A stretch of DNA of 64,000 nucleotides from the NCBI GenBank assembly GCA_019747875.1, contig JAIEQI010000116.1:1-64000 (forward strand), in the 5' to 3' direction. Position 1 is the first letter of the stretch. Every line of letters starts with the position of its first letter. A program made the position numbers and the translations under genes. The stretch comes from Candidatus Obscuribacterales bacterium. GTDB lineage: Bacteria > Cyanobacteriota > Vampirovibrionia > Obscuribacterales > Obscuribacteraceae. This document shows positions 1 to 10,812 of the stretch, piece after piece. The notes under the pieces were generated by a model. It worked only from the letters and a program-made list of their open reading frames with translations, made no database searches and had not been told where the DNA came from.

Positions 1-245
1 CCAGCTTTCGCTCGGCGCTTACATAGTATCTCCATACTAGCTGCAAAAATCTGCACTAGACCAAGCTGAGATGAGATTGCCAGCAGTATCATCTTGTCCG
101 TCCATAACGCGCGAAGCGCGTAATGAACGGCATCTGCGTCGTAATCTACAAATTTCTACGGAGGAGTTAAACAACCAGCGATCATCTGACTGCAGAAACT
201 GGCACAATTGCGAATTCAAAAGAGCACGGCTGTGGAAAGCGACCC
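1..245. other. Left-edge intergenic sequence
   Basis: This stretch lies downstream of pyrE, which runs on the minus strand. Short open frames exist on both strands (around 37-219 and 71-256), but neither has a recognisable domain or a good ribosome binding site. I see no RNA gene or clear terminator. Confidence 0.5.
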
Positions 246-857
246 TTAGACTTTAAGCTTGCTGCTGCCCGGTTTTACAACTGGTTTGCCGCTCTTGCAG
301 AGCGGACAATCAGCCGGTGGGTAGGAAGCGAGCTGCAGATTTACCAGCGACATGAATGGCAATCCGAAATCAATGCTGCCCCCACTGCGGTCGATGATTG
401 CTCCGACGGCGACAGGAATCGCATCGAAGGATCGAACAAGCTTTATTACTTCTTGGGCAGATCCACCAGTGGTTGTTACGTCCTCAACTACGAGGACTTC
501 TTCTCCTGGTTCAAGTTCGATGCCTCTGCGAATTTCAAACTTGCCTTCTGGGCGCTCAGCAAATATTCCACGTACCGGAATTTCTGCGAACTCTTTATCG
601 AGAGCTTGAGCGACATAAACTTCCCAATGAACCGCTCCGAGAGCTGGTCCGACAACGGCAGTCGGCCTTAGTCCGGCAGCGATCACCTTTGCCGCCAGAG
701 CTTCCGCTAACATCAATCCATGTCTTGGATACTGCATAATGCGCTGACATTGCACATACTGATCGCTATGCATTCCGCTAGTTAATTGAAAATGCCCTTC
801 TAACCAGGCACCTACATCCTTTAACAGCGCTTCGACTTCCGGTTGATTTAGCTTCAC
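246..857 (-). CDS. pyrE: Orotate phosphoribosyltransferase
   Basis: Pyrimidine biosynthesis enzyme of the cytoplasm that joins orotate and PRPP to make orotidine 5'-monophosphate. The 203-residue protein has the PRPP-binding signature of type I phosphoribosyltransferases at residues 121-134 (VLVVEDVTTTGG), the defining motif of the family. Its length is normal for PyrE. A short C-terminal tail carries a CPLC pair (C184, C187), seen in some bacterial PyrE proteins. The start is a GTG at 855-857, preceded by AAAGG at good spacing; the nearby upstream ATG is out of frame and stops after five codons. The gene stands alone and diverges from the amidotransferase gene. Identification is firm; substrate choice is inferred from family. 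Confidence 0.94.
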   Translation of the reverse strand: MKLNQPEVEALLKDVGAWLEGHFQLTSGMHSDQYVQCQRIMQYPRHGLMLAEALAAKVIAAGLRPTAVVGPALGAVHWEVYVAQALDKEFAEIPVRGIFAERPEGKFEIRRGIELEPGEEVLVVEDVTTTGGSAQEVIKLVRSFDAIPVAVGAIIDRSGGSIDFGLPFMSLVNLQLASYPPADCPLCKSGKPVVKPGSSKLKV

Positions 858-1051
858 TGGGACCTTTCCATTCCTAATGGCATCAGATATTGGTTGCGTT
901 GACAGGAAACAACATTATCACCTGAACCTGGGCCAGCGGGCGAACTTAACGATCCGTAACCTGCATTTTCGAGCGAAAAGAGGCTAGCATGGTATCTTAA
1001 CCCAGAGCAGCGCATCCGGTGCCCGTCCGGCAAAGCAGTCCAGAGGAAGCA

Positions 1052-1768
1052 ATGAAACCGATAATTGGCATAAACGTCGACGTCACAGGTGAAAGACCCA
1101 AAGAAGCGAGGGTCCAAGCCAATTATTATGAAGCAGTGACACGAGCAGGCGGAATCCCGATTCTCATTCCGCCAGTTGCAGACCACGACCTGGAAGAAAT
1201 AATCAAGCGTATTGACGGCGTCATGTTTATTGGCGGACTGGATTATTGCCCGAGCATTTATGGCGAAGATAAGCATGAGAAGTCTGAGATAGCTCATGAT
1301 GATCGGGTTGAGTTCGACCTTCGATTCCTTCAAAAATGCTTGCAAAGAAAAGAATTGGCGGTGCTTGGCATTTGTGCGGGTGCACAAATCCTCAATATCG
1401 GATTGGGCGGGAGCCTGCATCAGGACATCCCATCAGAATTCCCAGATTCACCTGTGCAGCATTCAAGCCATAACGGCTGGTCCGAAGGGTTTTCCAAACA
1501 CAATGTCAATATCGAGAAAGGCACCGCACTCGGTACCATTTATTCAAAACACGAATTAGCAGTTCCGACATCGCATCATCAAGCTGTTAGAACTCTAGGT
1601 AAAGGCTTGCGCGCTACAGCCTTCGCAGATGACGGCATTATCGAGGCAGTTGAGCTTGAAAGCCATCCATATGTGATTGGCGTTCAGTGGCACCCCGAAC
1701 GAGACTTCGAAGGCAACAAGGAGCTTTTCGAATCATTCATCAAAGCTTCCCTCACGGTCAAGGCTTAG
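1052..1768 (+). CDS. Class I glutamine amidotransferase, peptidase C26 (PuuD-like)
   Basis: Predicted cytoplasmic gamma-glutamyl hydrolase of the peptidase C26 family, whose best-known member PuuD cleaves gamma-glutamyl-GABA in putrescine breakdown. The catalytic nucleophile lies in GICAGAQ (C108) and the His/Glu pair in GVQWHPE (H213, E215), so the triad is intact. The 238-residue length is normal. I chose ATG 1052 over GTG 1019 because AGAGGAAG sits about five bases upstream and the protein then starts with the family-typical MKPIIGI. No other putrescine genes are nearby, so the natural substrate (gamma-glutamyl-GABA or another gamma-glutamyl amide) is open. Confidence 0.85.
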   Translation: MKPIIGINVDVTGERPKEARVQANYYEAVTRAGGIPILIPPVADHDLEEIIKRIDGVMFIGGLDYCPSIYGEDKHEKSEIAHDDRVEFDLRFLQKCLQRKELAVLGICAGAQILNIGLGGSLHQDIPSEFPDSPVQHSSHNGWSEGFSKHNVNIEKGTALGTIYSKHELAVPTSHHQAVRTLGKGLRATAFADDGIIEAVELESHPYVIGVQWHPERDFEGNKELFESFIKASLTVKA

Positions 1769-1880
1769 ATGGCGAGTAGGGCGCACTGAACGCGCCGGCT
1801 AAGCCCCCAGAAGCTCAGGAGTTTAGAAAATATAGAAATGACAGTCGTAGCTAGTCGTATCAGACCGCAGGAGAGCAAAC

Positions 1881-2864
1881 ATGGCAGGAGCTAGAAAGGT
1901 TTTGGTGACAGGCGGTGCCGGATTCATCGGCAGCCACCTCGTCGAACGATTGCTGGAACGCGGCGCGGAAATAGTTGTGCTGGACAGTTTCAATAACTTT
2001 TACGACCCAAGCGTGAAGCGAGCCAATGTCCGGACTCAGCTCGGCAACAAAAACTATACTTTGGTGGAAGGCGATTTACGCTCAGACGACGATTTAGCAA
2101 GAACTTTCGAACATGGACCATTTGATGTCGTGGTGCATTTAGCAGCAATGGCTGGAGTGCGCCCATCAATGGACCAGCCAGCTCTCTACATGGACATAAA
2201 TTTGGTCGGCACTCAAAAGTTGATGGATAGAATTCTAGCTCAACACAAACCGGCAAGATTGGTTTTCGGTTCATCGAGCTCTGTTTACGGTGAACGCGCC
2301 GGCGAGTCTTTCAGCGAAGATGACCGCGTCGATACACCGCTGTCCCCTTATGCAGCGTCGAAAGCTTCCGGCGAATTGATCTGCTATGCGGCTCACCACA
2401 CGCGCGGACTGCAAGTCGTAAATCTTCGCTTTTTTACAGTGTTCGGGCCCCGACAAAGACCAGATCTCGCCATTCACAAGTTCTGCAAATTGATCGACAG
2501 CGGCAAACCAATTGAAGTGTACGGGGACGGGCAAAGCAAGCGCGATTACACTTACGTAGCTGATATCGTATCTGGTATCGAAAAATCAATGGAGTTTGAG
2601 TTCTCCGGTTGGGAAATCATCAACCTCGGTCGCTCCGAACCAGTGGTATTGATGGAAATGATCCAATTGATTGAAAAGTATCTGGGCAAGAAAGCCGTAA
2701 TCGAGCACAAGCCATTTCAGACTGGAGACATGCCTTACACCTTTGCCAACATCGAGAAAGCGAAGCGGCTGCTCAAATACGAACCAAACTATTCATTCGA
2801 ACAAGGCATAAGAAATTTCGTCGAATGGTTCGTTGAGAGCAAACAGAAGCAGGCCATTAAGTAG
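1881..2864 (+). CDS. NAD-dependent nucleotide-sugar epimerase (UDP-glucuronate 4-epimerase-like)
   Basis: Extended short-chain dehydrogenase/reductase of 327 residues. The N-terminal Rossmann motif GGAGFIGSH (residues 11-19) binds NAD, SSSVYG around residue 133 supplies the catalytic Ser, and Y157/K161 form the YxxxK pair. Overall pattern, including RFFTVFGPRQRPD and the C-terminal NIEKAKRLLKYEPN, is closest to UDP-glucuronate 4-epimerases used for surface polysaccharides; UDP-glucose or dTDP-glucose enzymes are alternatives. A GGAGAG ribosome binding site precedes ATG 1881. It is a single gene with no glycosyltransferases nearby, so the sugar pathway cannot be read from context. Confidence 0.88.
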   Translation: MAGARKVLVTGGAGFIGSHLVERLLERGAEIVVLDSFNNFYDPSVKRANVRTQLGNKNYTLVEGDLRSDDDLARTFEHGPFDVVVHLAAMAGVRPSMDQPALYMDINLVGTQKLMDRILAQHKPARLVFGSSSSVYGERAGESFSEDDRVDTPLSPYAASKASGELICYAAHHTRGLQVVNLRFFTVFGPRQRPDLAIHKFCKLIDSGKPIEVYGDGQSKRDYTYVADIVSGIEKSMEFEFSGWEIINLGRSEPVVLMEMIQLIEKYLGKKAVIEHKPFQTGDMPYTFANIEKAKRLLKYEPNYSFEQGIRNFVEWFVESKQKQAIK

Positions 2865-3109
2865 CGTTTTTTCGCGAATTCCTCAAGAAACAGAAATTGC
2901 AAATCTACATAGATCAAACACGAGCCGCACTTTTTAATGCTGGCAAGGTTCGTTTTGAACTCCATTAACGAAGATAGCAGGACGAATTCTGGGGCCTAGC
3001 ACTGCAAAAGAACAGAAAATCTAGTGACAGCCAGACTTTGCAGGCACTCAGATCTTTTTCAACCTTAGCCGATAAAGTTCAGGCATTGGATGGATTTGGG
3101 GAATTCTAA

Positions 3110-3556
3110 ATGAGCGGCATCAAGCGTTTCTTAGTTCTGCTCCTCTTCGGAATGCTCTTCAGCGCTGGCAATTCTTGCAGTGCATCGGTTGAGCGTCTAC
3201 CCCAAGTGAAAGTTCAAAAACAAGCTCGAAACATCAAGGTATTGTGCTTCTCCGCCGACTGGGCAGCGCCATGCAAGAAGGTTCAAGCCGATCTCGAAAA
3301 ACTAAGCCAAGAGAATCAATCAGTGAGCGTCGAAACAGTTAACGTCGATGATCCAAACAACGAAACGCTACTCAAGAAGTACGACATTTGCCCAGTTCCA
3401 ACACTCGTTTTTCTGGATGACAACAAGCAAGTAATCTCGTACTCAATTGGTTATCCAGGAACATCCACGCTGAACAAAGAGATCGACCTCTTGCTCAACG
3501 CTAAAAACCAGTTCGCAAAATATCACCTACCCAGCGCTACCCGCCACATTCAGTAG
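3110..3556 (+). CDS. Exported thioredoxin-like protein lacking the first active-site Cys
   Basis: A 148-residue protein with a hydrophobic signal peptide (about residues 1-22, possible lipid attachment at C23) followed by one thioredoxin fold. The usual WCGPC active site reads W51-A-A-P-C55, so the nucleophilic first Cys is replaced by Ala and only the resolving Cys remains. The cis-proline loop is present (C94-P-V-P97, followed by TLVFLD). It therefore cannot work as a normal dithiol oxidoreductase; a monothiol, chaperone or binding role is inferred. C94 just before the cis-Pro loop could supply a second thiol. It stands alone, upstream of a tRNA gene on the opposite strand. Confidence 0.75.
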   Translation: MSGIKRFLVLLLFGMLFSAGNSCSASVERLPQVKVQKQARNIKVLCFSADWAAPCKKVQADLEKLSQENQSVSVETVNVDDPNNETLLKKYDICPVPTLVFLDDNKQVISYSIGYPGTSTLNKEIDLLLNAKNQFAKYHLPSATRHIQ

Positions 3557-3598
3557 ACAAGCACACTGGTAGACAAGACTTTGCTTCAACAGAAAATT

Positions 3599-3672
3599 TG
3601 ACACGGGGCAGAATTGAACTGCCGACCTAGGCGTTATGAGTGCCTCGCTCTAACCAACTGAGCTACCGTGTC
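3599..3672 (-). tRNA. tRNA-Met (CAT anticodon)
   Basis: Full cloverleaf on the minus strand. The 7-bp acceptor stem GACACGG pairs with CCGTGTC, the D arm is GCTC...GAGC, the anticodon loop is CTCATAA (anticodon CAT), and the T arm is GGCAG-TTCAATT-CTGCC. The 3' CCA is not encoded. CAT could also mark tRNA-Ile2, modified to lysidine by TilS (also in this window), but pair 4-69 is A-U and not the C-G typical of that tRNA, so elongator Met is preferred. Confidence 0.92.
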
Positions 3673-3824
3673 GCAGATACTGATTATGTTACGCGCGCGC
3701 GGGCAGTGTCAAGATTAAACGGGGCGGATCCCACCCAGCAAAGACTCAAACTCTACAAATTAGGCTCAGGGTGTGGCATAGTAAAGGTAACGAGCAGTAA
3801 CAAAGCTAAATCTGAGTAGCTCAA

Positions 3825-4151
3825 ATGGTTTTCCTTGAAATAGTTGCACTCCTTGTGGTCGCCACCGTTCTAATCACGGCGATTATTGCAATCGGTCGAC
3901 CTATTGCACAACTGATGGCTGAAAAAGCGCACTTCAAATTCAAAGGAATTGATTCGGAAGCTGAAAGTAGACTGCTAAAGCGACTGGAAGGACTCGAAGA
4001 AGAACTCAGACAAACTAAGTCACAATTGATCGAGTTAAAAGACAGCGTGGACTTCAGCAAAATAATAGACGTGAAAGCAGAAGCACCAACAGAACATAAA
4101 ACCGACGCGCAGTCAGTCAAAATACCTGAGCGCAATAAGACCGAAAGTTAG
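3825..4151 (+). CDS. Small membrane-anchored coiled-coil protein, function unknown
   Basis: A 108-residue protein. Residues 4-28 form one hydrophobic helix, and residues 40-80 are charged and heptad-like (ESRLLKRLEGLEEELRQTKSQ), so it is probably an inner-membrane-anchored coiled coil. The architecture resembles phage-shock PspB-type proteins, but I see no specific family motif. It is convergent with the DUF1292/K+ channel pair, ending 18 bases from the DUF1292 stop. I regard the antisense frame over the same bases as a shadow. Confidence 0.68.
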   Translation: MVFLEIVALLVVATVLITAIIAIGRPIAQLMAEKAHFKFKGIDSEAESRLLKRLEGLEEELRQTKSQLIELKDSVDFSKIIDVKAEAPTEHKTDAQSVKIPERNKTES

Positions 4152-4169
4152 TTCACACAACGTCGAAAA

Positions 4170-4493
4170 TTAATTCTCTTCGTTGTCGTCCTCGCCTTCT
4201 TCTTGTTCAAGATCGTTTGCGAGTTTTCGCACATGTTCGATGACACGATTGAATTCTTCATCGCTTTCAATCGTTCTGAATACGGCTTGATCATCTTTGG
4301 TGATCAATTGCATGACTACGGTCGAAGGCTCTTCTTCTTGCTGCCCTTCTTGACCGACTTCTCCCATATTCAACAAGAGAGCATATTCCTTTTCATCAAA
4401 CTCGAAGAGTCCGAGGATTCTGCAGACATATGAATGTCCGTCTTCTCCCTCCAGAGTAATTACCTGTTCTTCGAGATCTTCAACATTAGCCAT
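4170..4493 (-). CDS. DUF1292 family protein
   Basis: A 107-residue acidic protein matching the DUF1292/UPF0473 pattern (ITLEGEDGHSYVCRILGLFEFDEKEYALL, cited in part), with a very acidic C-terminal tail. Biochemical role is unknown in the family. ATG 4493 is preferred because AGGAA lies seven bases upstream; the longer frame begins inside the upstream gene. The start is only 10 bases after the stop of the K+ channel gene, so the two are almost certainly cotranscribed. Confidence 0.82.
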   Translation of the reverse strand: MANVEDLEEQVITLEGEDGHSYVCRILGLFEFDEKEYALLLNMGEVGQEGQQEEEPSTVVMQLITKDDQAVFRTIESDEEFNRVIEHVRKLANDLEQEEGEDDNEEN

Positions 4494-4503
4494 CGTTACA
4501 TTC

Positions 4504-5517
4504 CTATGTTTTGAGAACTCCTGCCAGTTCACACAATTTGTCTAATTCGTCTTGCGCGCCTAAAGCGATCAGAGTATCTCCTGCGGCAAATACAAAATCA
4601 GGTCCCGGATTGGTTATAAGGTCTGGTCCCTTGTTGACCGCCAGAATCATGGCTCCGACAGTTTGCTTGATATTAGCATCCTTCAGGCTTATTCCCTTTA
4701 ATTTTGACTCGGAAGAAATCATTATCTGCTCTAAACGCAGATCAAATTTGGGGTTATGCATAGCAACATCAAGGAATTCAAGAACTAATGGATGGCGGAC
4801 CGCAGTCGCCATACGACGCCCAGCAATTACATATGGCGAAATAACTTTATGCGCACCAGCTCGGAGCATCTTGGCTTCTGAGCCGGGATTGGCGGCTCTG
4901 CAAACTATCTTGATATTCTCGTTGAATTCTTTTGCAGATAACGCAATGAAAGTGTTCGCGGCATCGTCCGGCAATGAACAAACAATGCCGCTTGCATACT
5001 GTATTTGAGCCTGCTTGAGAACATCATCTTCAGTAGCGTCACCTTCCAAAACCAGCATCCCTTCCTCTTGGGCACGCCGGCTTAGATTCGCATCTAATTC
5101 GATCAAAACAAATGGAATCTTGTCCTGACCGAACTGACGTGCGACTTCCTGTCCTGTCCGACCAAAGCCGCAAACTATGTGATGGTTCCTCAACTTTTCT
5201 ATTCTGCCTTGCATTCGCGCCCTTCCAAAAAGCTCCCGGGGATCTGTATGTGCAATTAATTGTGCAATGTCGGACAGCATATAAAGCAGCATGCCAACCC
5301 CGCACAGAATAAGTACGACGGTGAATAAGCGCCCTTGAAAATGCAGCGGAATGATCTCCCCATAACCGACCGTGGCCAACGTGGTTACGGTCATATAGAT
5401 GGCATCGAAAACGGGATAGTTCTCCAACACACAATAGCCAAAAGTCCCCACACCAACAGTAAAGAGGAGTATGAGGCTGTAACGGATAAGCTTTTCTTGC
5501 AGTGCTTTAGAAGACAC
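4504..5517 (-). CDS. Two-TM potassium channel with RCK (TrkA-N/TrkA-C) domains
   Basis: Inner-membrane K+ channel of 337 residues. Order: TM1 (about 10-32), pore helix and selectivity filter TVGYGE (T49-E54), TM2 (about 62-85), then a cytoplasmic RCK domain with nucleotide-binding motif GFGRTG (117-122) and a TrkA-C domain from about residue 255. This is the MthK/Kch plan, in which ligand binding to the RCK ring gates the pore. The start is a GTG at 5515-5517. It forms a two-gene unit with the DUF1292 gene. Ion selectivity is inferred from the canonical filter; ligand (Ca2+, NAD(H) or c-di-AMP) is unknown. Confidence 0.92.
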   Translation of the reverse strand: MSSKALQEKLIRYSLILLFTVGVGTFGYCVLENYPVFDAIYMTVTTLATVGYGEIIPLHFQGRLFTVVLILCGVGMLLYMLSDIAQLIAHTDPRELFGRARMQGRIEKLRNHHIVCGFGRTGQEVARQFGQDKIPFVLIELDANLSRRAQEEGMLVLEGDATEDDVLKQAQIQYASGIVCSLPDDAANTFIALSAKEFNENIKIVCRAANPGSEAKMLRAGAHKVISPYVIAGRRMATAVRHPLVLEFLDVAMHNPKFDLRLEQIMISSESKLKGISLKDANIKQTVGAMILAVNKGPDLITNPGPDFVFAAGDTLIALGAQDELDKLCELAGVLKT

Positions 5518-7552
<2,035 letters not shown>

Positions 7553-7560
7553 AACCAACA

Positions 7561-8298
7561 ATGAGCAAAAAAAACGACAAACCGGCAGCTGAAACTTCTA
7601 ACCAGACAACTGGTTCGAATTCGCCGCGCAGAATATTCCTCTTCGGACGATTAGAGAATGAAGTTGCGCTGCCGGTTATCAAAAAATTGCTCCGAATGAA
7701 TGACGCCGATAAAACCAAGCCGATCGACCTGCTGATCAACAGCGCCGGCGGCAACGGTTATAACGCTGATGCAATCATCGGTGTCATTCATTCAATGGAA
7801 GCTCCCGTAAACACCATTTGTCTTGGTCATGCACTTTCCGGCGCCTGCGAAATTCTGGCAGCAGGAACCGGCAAGCGCTTAGCCTATGAATTTTCCACAA
7901 TCATGTTCCATCAGACCTTATGGGAAGCAGATGGCGACATTACCAATCTGGAAATTCAAGCCAAGCAAGGACAAAAATTCAGAGAAGCGCAAATCGAGTT
8001 GTTGCATCGCTGCACGCGCAAAGACAAGAAAACGCTTCGACATGATATTGAACGAGACTATTATTTGTCAGCTAAAGAAGCGTTGGATTACGGCATAATC
8101 GACGAGATTATCTACCACAATGTACCGCCTGAAAGAAACGGACGAAATCACATAACCAACGCAACCCCGACAGAAGCAGTCACCGCTGGTGGAGTCACTG
8201 AAAAATCCAAATCAGGTTCCAACGCCGGCAAAAACCTCGCGAAAAAAGCCGCAAAGAAGAGCGGTGGACGCAAACAATCGAACTCATCAAAACAATAA
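7561..8298 (+). CDS. ClpP-family serine peptidase located between atpD and atpC
   Basis: A 245-residue protein whose core (about residues 22-188) follows the ClpP/crotonase fold. Compared with ClpP, the catalytic triad is kept: S93 in HALSGAC, H117 in IMFHQT, D166 in IERDYYLSA. The motif around Ser differs from the usual AASMGA, so substrate handling may differ. After the core is a low-complexity tail of about 55 residues rich in Lys, Ser, Gly and Ala. It starts 8 bases after atpD and ends 18 bases before atpC, so it is surely part of the ATP synthase transcript. A link to ATP synthase turnover or assembly is only inference. Confidence 0.88.
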   Translation: MSKKNDKPAAETSNQTTGSNSPRRIFLFGRLENEVALPVIKKLLRMNDADKTKPIDLLINSAGGNGYNADAIIGVIHSMEAPVNTICLGHALSGACEILAAGTGKRLAYEFSTIMFHQTLWEADGDITNLEIQAKQGQKFREAQIELLHRCTRKDKKTLRHDIERDYYLSAKEALDYGIIDEIIYHNVPPERNGRNHITNATPTEAVTAGGVTEKSKSGSNAGKNLAKKAAKKSGGRKQSNSSKQ

Positions 8299-8316
8299 TT
8301 CTGAGGATGGAATGAA

Positions 8317-8742
8317 ATGGCTGGAACTTTGACACTAAGGATTGTGACCCCCGAACGTGTTGTGTTGGAGCAGCAGGTTGATCAGGTCACTGCAACTTCC
8401 GTTGATGGACAGCTCTCGATATTGCCTGATCACGAGCCACTGGTGACAGCTCTTGCAATCGATACTCTTCAATACAGACAAGGCAAGGAAGAGGAGATCG
8501 CAGCAATCATGGGCGGTATCCTCGAAATCAAAAACAATCAGGTAACTGTGCTCAGCGATGCAGCCGAACTCGACACCGAAATCGAAGTAGAACGCGCAAG
8601 AGTCGCCAAAGAGAAGGCAGAAGCAGAGAAGCTGCAAAAGACCGACAAGCTCGAAGTCTACGTCGCCGAAATGGCACTCTCCCGCGCTATCACCCGTTTG
8701 AAAGCGTCCGAGTTGCGTAAACTGCGCAAACCCAAACTCTAA
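8317..8742 (+). CDS. atpC: ATP synthase F1 subunit epsilon
   Basis: Rotor-stalk and regulatory subunit of F1, 141 residues. The N-terminal beta sandwich (LTLRIVTPERVVLEQQVDQV, VDGQLSILPDHEPL) and C-terminal helical hairpin (ERARVAKEKAEAEKL) match the family. Start ATG 8317 follows a GAGGA site; an ATG at 8312 is out of frame. It is the last gene of the atpD-clpP-like-atpC unit. Beta followed by epsilon with the other subunits elsewhere is the cyanobacterial atpB-atpE order. Confidence 0.94.
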   Translation: MAGTLTLRIVTPERVVLEQQVDQVTATSVDGQLSILPDHEPLVTALAIDTLQYRQGKEEEIAAIMGGILEIKNNQVTVLSDAAELDTEIEVERARVAKEKAEAEKLQKTDKLEVYVAEMALSRAITRLKASELRKLRKPKL

Positions 8743-8774
8743 TTGCTTACTTAGACGGGCGACGCATGGCATCG

Positions 8775-8800
8775 CCGCTACGCCTGCAACTGCGTAGCGG
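8775..8800. repeat. 9-bp perfect inverted repeat after atpC
   Basis: CCGCTACGC and GCGTAGCGG separated by 8 bases form a strong stem-loop 33 bases after atpC. There is no T run, so it is not a classical intrinsic terminator; it could still mark a 3' end or be a dispersed repeat. Confidence 0.6.
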
Positions 8801-8862
8801 GGCAACTCTCGTATCGAAGCAAAGCACGGAGCGGGGCAACGACCGTTTTCATTGACCCACCG

Positions 8863-8946
8863 CGCGTATTCGTTTGCAAGGGACCCGACCCGCGTATTCG
8901 TCTACTGAGAACCCGACCCGCGTATTTGTTTGTAGGGGCGACGCCA
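8863..8946. repeat. 28-bp tandem repeat, about three copies
   Basis: Units begin at 8863, 8891 and 8919, each starting CGCGTATT and (in the first two) ending ACCCGACC. The units differ in the middle and there is no spacer, so this is not a CRISPR. The flanking motif GGGGCGACGC recurs near 8755 and 45186. The rest of the 315-base gap 8743-9057 holds no gene I can support. Confidence 0.7.
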
Positions 8947-9057
8947 TGCGTCCCACCTGACGATCGAGCGGCGTTTTACCATCTTGCAACTTTTCGTTTA
9001 CCGATGCGCAACTTCTTCTGACTAAAGTAGCAGAGTTGGGAATCGAGGGACAGAAAA

Positions 9058-10665
9058 GTGTTATTTCAACGCAGTCAAATCCGGAGCAAGAGCGGTCTGG
9101 CAGTAGCTCTGCCGATGGTCATAATCGCCACGACAATCATTCTGGTGCTCGGGCTCTTCTCGTTCGAAGTCGGCAGAATGGCAATCGCCCGCGATCAGCT
9201 CCAATCGACAACAGAGTCTGCAGCCCTTGCTGGGGCGGCAGCCCTTGCCGGTTCAACCGATGCCGACATCACACTTTCTCAGCAAAAGGCAGTCGAAGCT
9301 GCCAAGCAAGTATTTCGAGCTAACGACATTTTTGGAAATTCACTGTCCGGGGCGCAAGAGGCTTCAGGAGTACCTTCGGAAAATCAAGCTTTTCTATCGT
9401 TTCGATTCCTCGACCCAAGCAACAATGAACCAGTTCAAGCCGGTGATCCGCGCGGCAAAGCGCTCGAAGTCACGTCGGTTTATGGGCTTGCTTCCCTTGC
9501 AGGAAAAGTAATTGGTTTAGGCAATGCTGCCACCGTAGTCAATGCAAAGTCGTCCGGCGGAGTTGGACAGCTCGATGTGGTACTCTGCTTCGATTGCTCC
9601 GGCTCAATGCGCTTTAAGACATTCACCAGCCGAGTCAGAAGATCATTCAACACAACTACAGGAAAGATCGACTACACAGTGGTGCAACGGATGTTTGATA
9701 CCACCCAAGGTGGCATGACACCACAAATGATTTCCGGACTTAATGCTCAACTCAGAGGAGCCACGGATAATTCGATGCCCGGCAACACACCTCCGGGTTC
9801 AGCTACAAACAACGGATTCACAGACTGGGTTGTGAACATCGACGAGCAGAGCGACTTCGGCAGCTTTACCGAGGGCACCTTCACGTTTCCAAACATAGCA
9901 GCATTGGTGGAAGCCTCACGTGGCAATTTAGAGAACGAAGCAGTATTTCAGAGCAGCGGTGCAGCCTTAACCCTTGCCGGAGTCGTCACGCCCCAAGCTG
10001 GTTACAAGGCAAAATACTTTGAACTTGCTCGCAAGCACACGCATCCCTGGGCGGAAGCTGAGACTGCAGCAAAGAATTTCTTCCAATTGATGAAGACCAA
10101 TACCCAAGCCCGATTTGGATTGGTCGGCTTCAATCAAATCGCAGGAACAGCAATCACTTCCGGCTACCAAGAACGGAATGTAGCCGACAACTATCCCCAG
10201 GGCGGTAGTGGTTTTTTCCCAGTGCCGGGAATAGCCCTGCGCCCAGTAGCTGATGGGGAAGCTGCCGATGAGCAAAATTTCGGCTTCGTTAACGCTGCCC
10301 TGGACCAAATGGTTCCGAATGGAAATACGAATATCGGCGACGCAATCGATCAAGCTCAACGAATGTTCACCCCGACCACTACAAGACCGAATGCGAAGAA
10401 AGTGATTGTGCTATTCACCGATGGAATTCCAACAGCCGGACCAAACCCGGCCGGCTTCACGGCCATTATGAGAAACAAAGGTATCGCCGTGTTTAGCGTA
10501 GGTCTAAACCTCGATCCAGACGAAAGAGCGCAGCAAGCGCAAGTCCTTTCTCAAATTTCACAAGGTGCAGGAAACGGTGGAAAGTTCTTCCAGGTAACGG
10601 ATCCCTCCAAGCTGAACGGTGCTTTCTCGAGCATTGCACGCGGCTTGACCCAAATAGTCCAATAG
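9058..10665 (+). CDS. TadG-like pilus-assembly protein with von Willebrand A domain
   Basis: A 535-residue exported protein. Residues 10-45 form a TadE/TadG-type N-terminal membrane segment (ALPMVIIATTIILVLGLFSFEVGRMAIAR) followed by AALAGAAALAG, as in putative Flp pilus-assembly TadG proteins. A von Willebrand A domain follows, with the MIDAS motif DCSGS near residues 179-183 and a later FTDGIP metal-site segment. Large insertions split the vWA domain. The start is GTG 9058 after GAGGGA. No other tad/flp genes are in the window, so a role in tight adherence or metal-dependent adhesion is inferred from architecture alone. Confidence 0.82.
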   Translation: MLFQRSQIRSKSGLAVALPMVIIATTIILVLGLFSFEVGRMAIARDQLQSTTESAALAGAAALAGSTDADITLSQQKAVEAAKQVFRANDIFGNSLSGAQEASGVPSENQAFLSFRFLDPSNNEPVQAGDPRGKALEVTSVYGLASLAGKVIGLGNAATVVNAKSSGGVGQLDVVLCFDCSGSMRFKTFTSRVRRSFNTTTGKIDYTVVQRMFDTTQGGMTPQMISGLNAQLRGATDNSMPGNTPPGSATNNGFTDWVVNIDEQSDFGSFTEGTFTFPNIAALVEASRGNLENEAVFQSSGAALTLAGVVTPQAGYKAKYFELARKHTHPWAEAETAAKNFFQLMKTNTQARFGLVGFNQIAGTAITSGYQERNVADNYPQGGSGFFPVPGIALRPVADGEAADEQNFGFVNAALDQMVPNGNTNIGDAIDQAQRMFTPTTTRPNAKKVIVLFTDGIPTAGPNPAGFTAIMRNKGIAVFSVGLNLDPDERAQQAQVLSQISQGAGNGGKFFQVTDPSKLNGAFSSIARGLTQIVQ

Positions 10666-10812
10666 GCAGGCAAACTCCGCTCCGAATCAGCTCAACTAAG
10701 AGCTACAAAGCGCAGAGCAAAGTTAGCTAAAATCGCGGTCTAGTGTCAGAAGGGAACCGGTGCTGTGAATTGCGAGTCGAGAACATCGGAAGTGAGAGGT
10801 GGAGGAAAAGGT

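Noticed and set aside
854-1420. Long minus-strand frame opposite the amidotransferase gene
   Set aside because: The plus strand encodes an intact C26 enzyme with full catalytic motifs; the antisense frame has no domain or start signal.
3599-3672. tRNA-Ile2 (lysidine-modified) instead of tRNA-Met
   Set aside because: Anticodon CAT allows both, but the acceptor pair 4-69 is A-U and not the C-G expected by TilS. Met is preferred, not proven.
8863-8946. Possible CRISPR array
   Set aside because: The 28-bp units follow one another without spacers, are only three and are imperfect; no cas genes are present.
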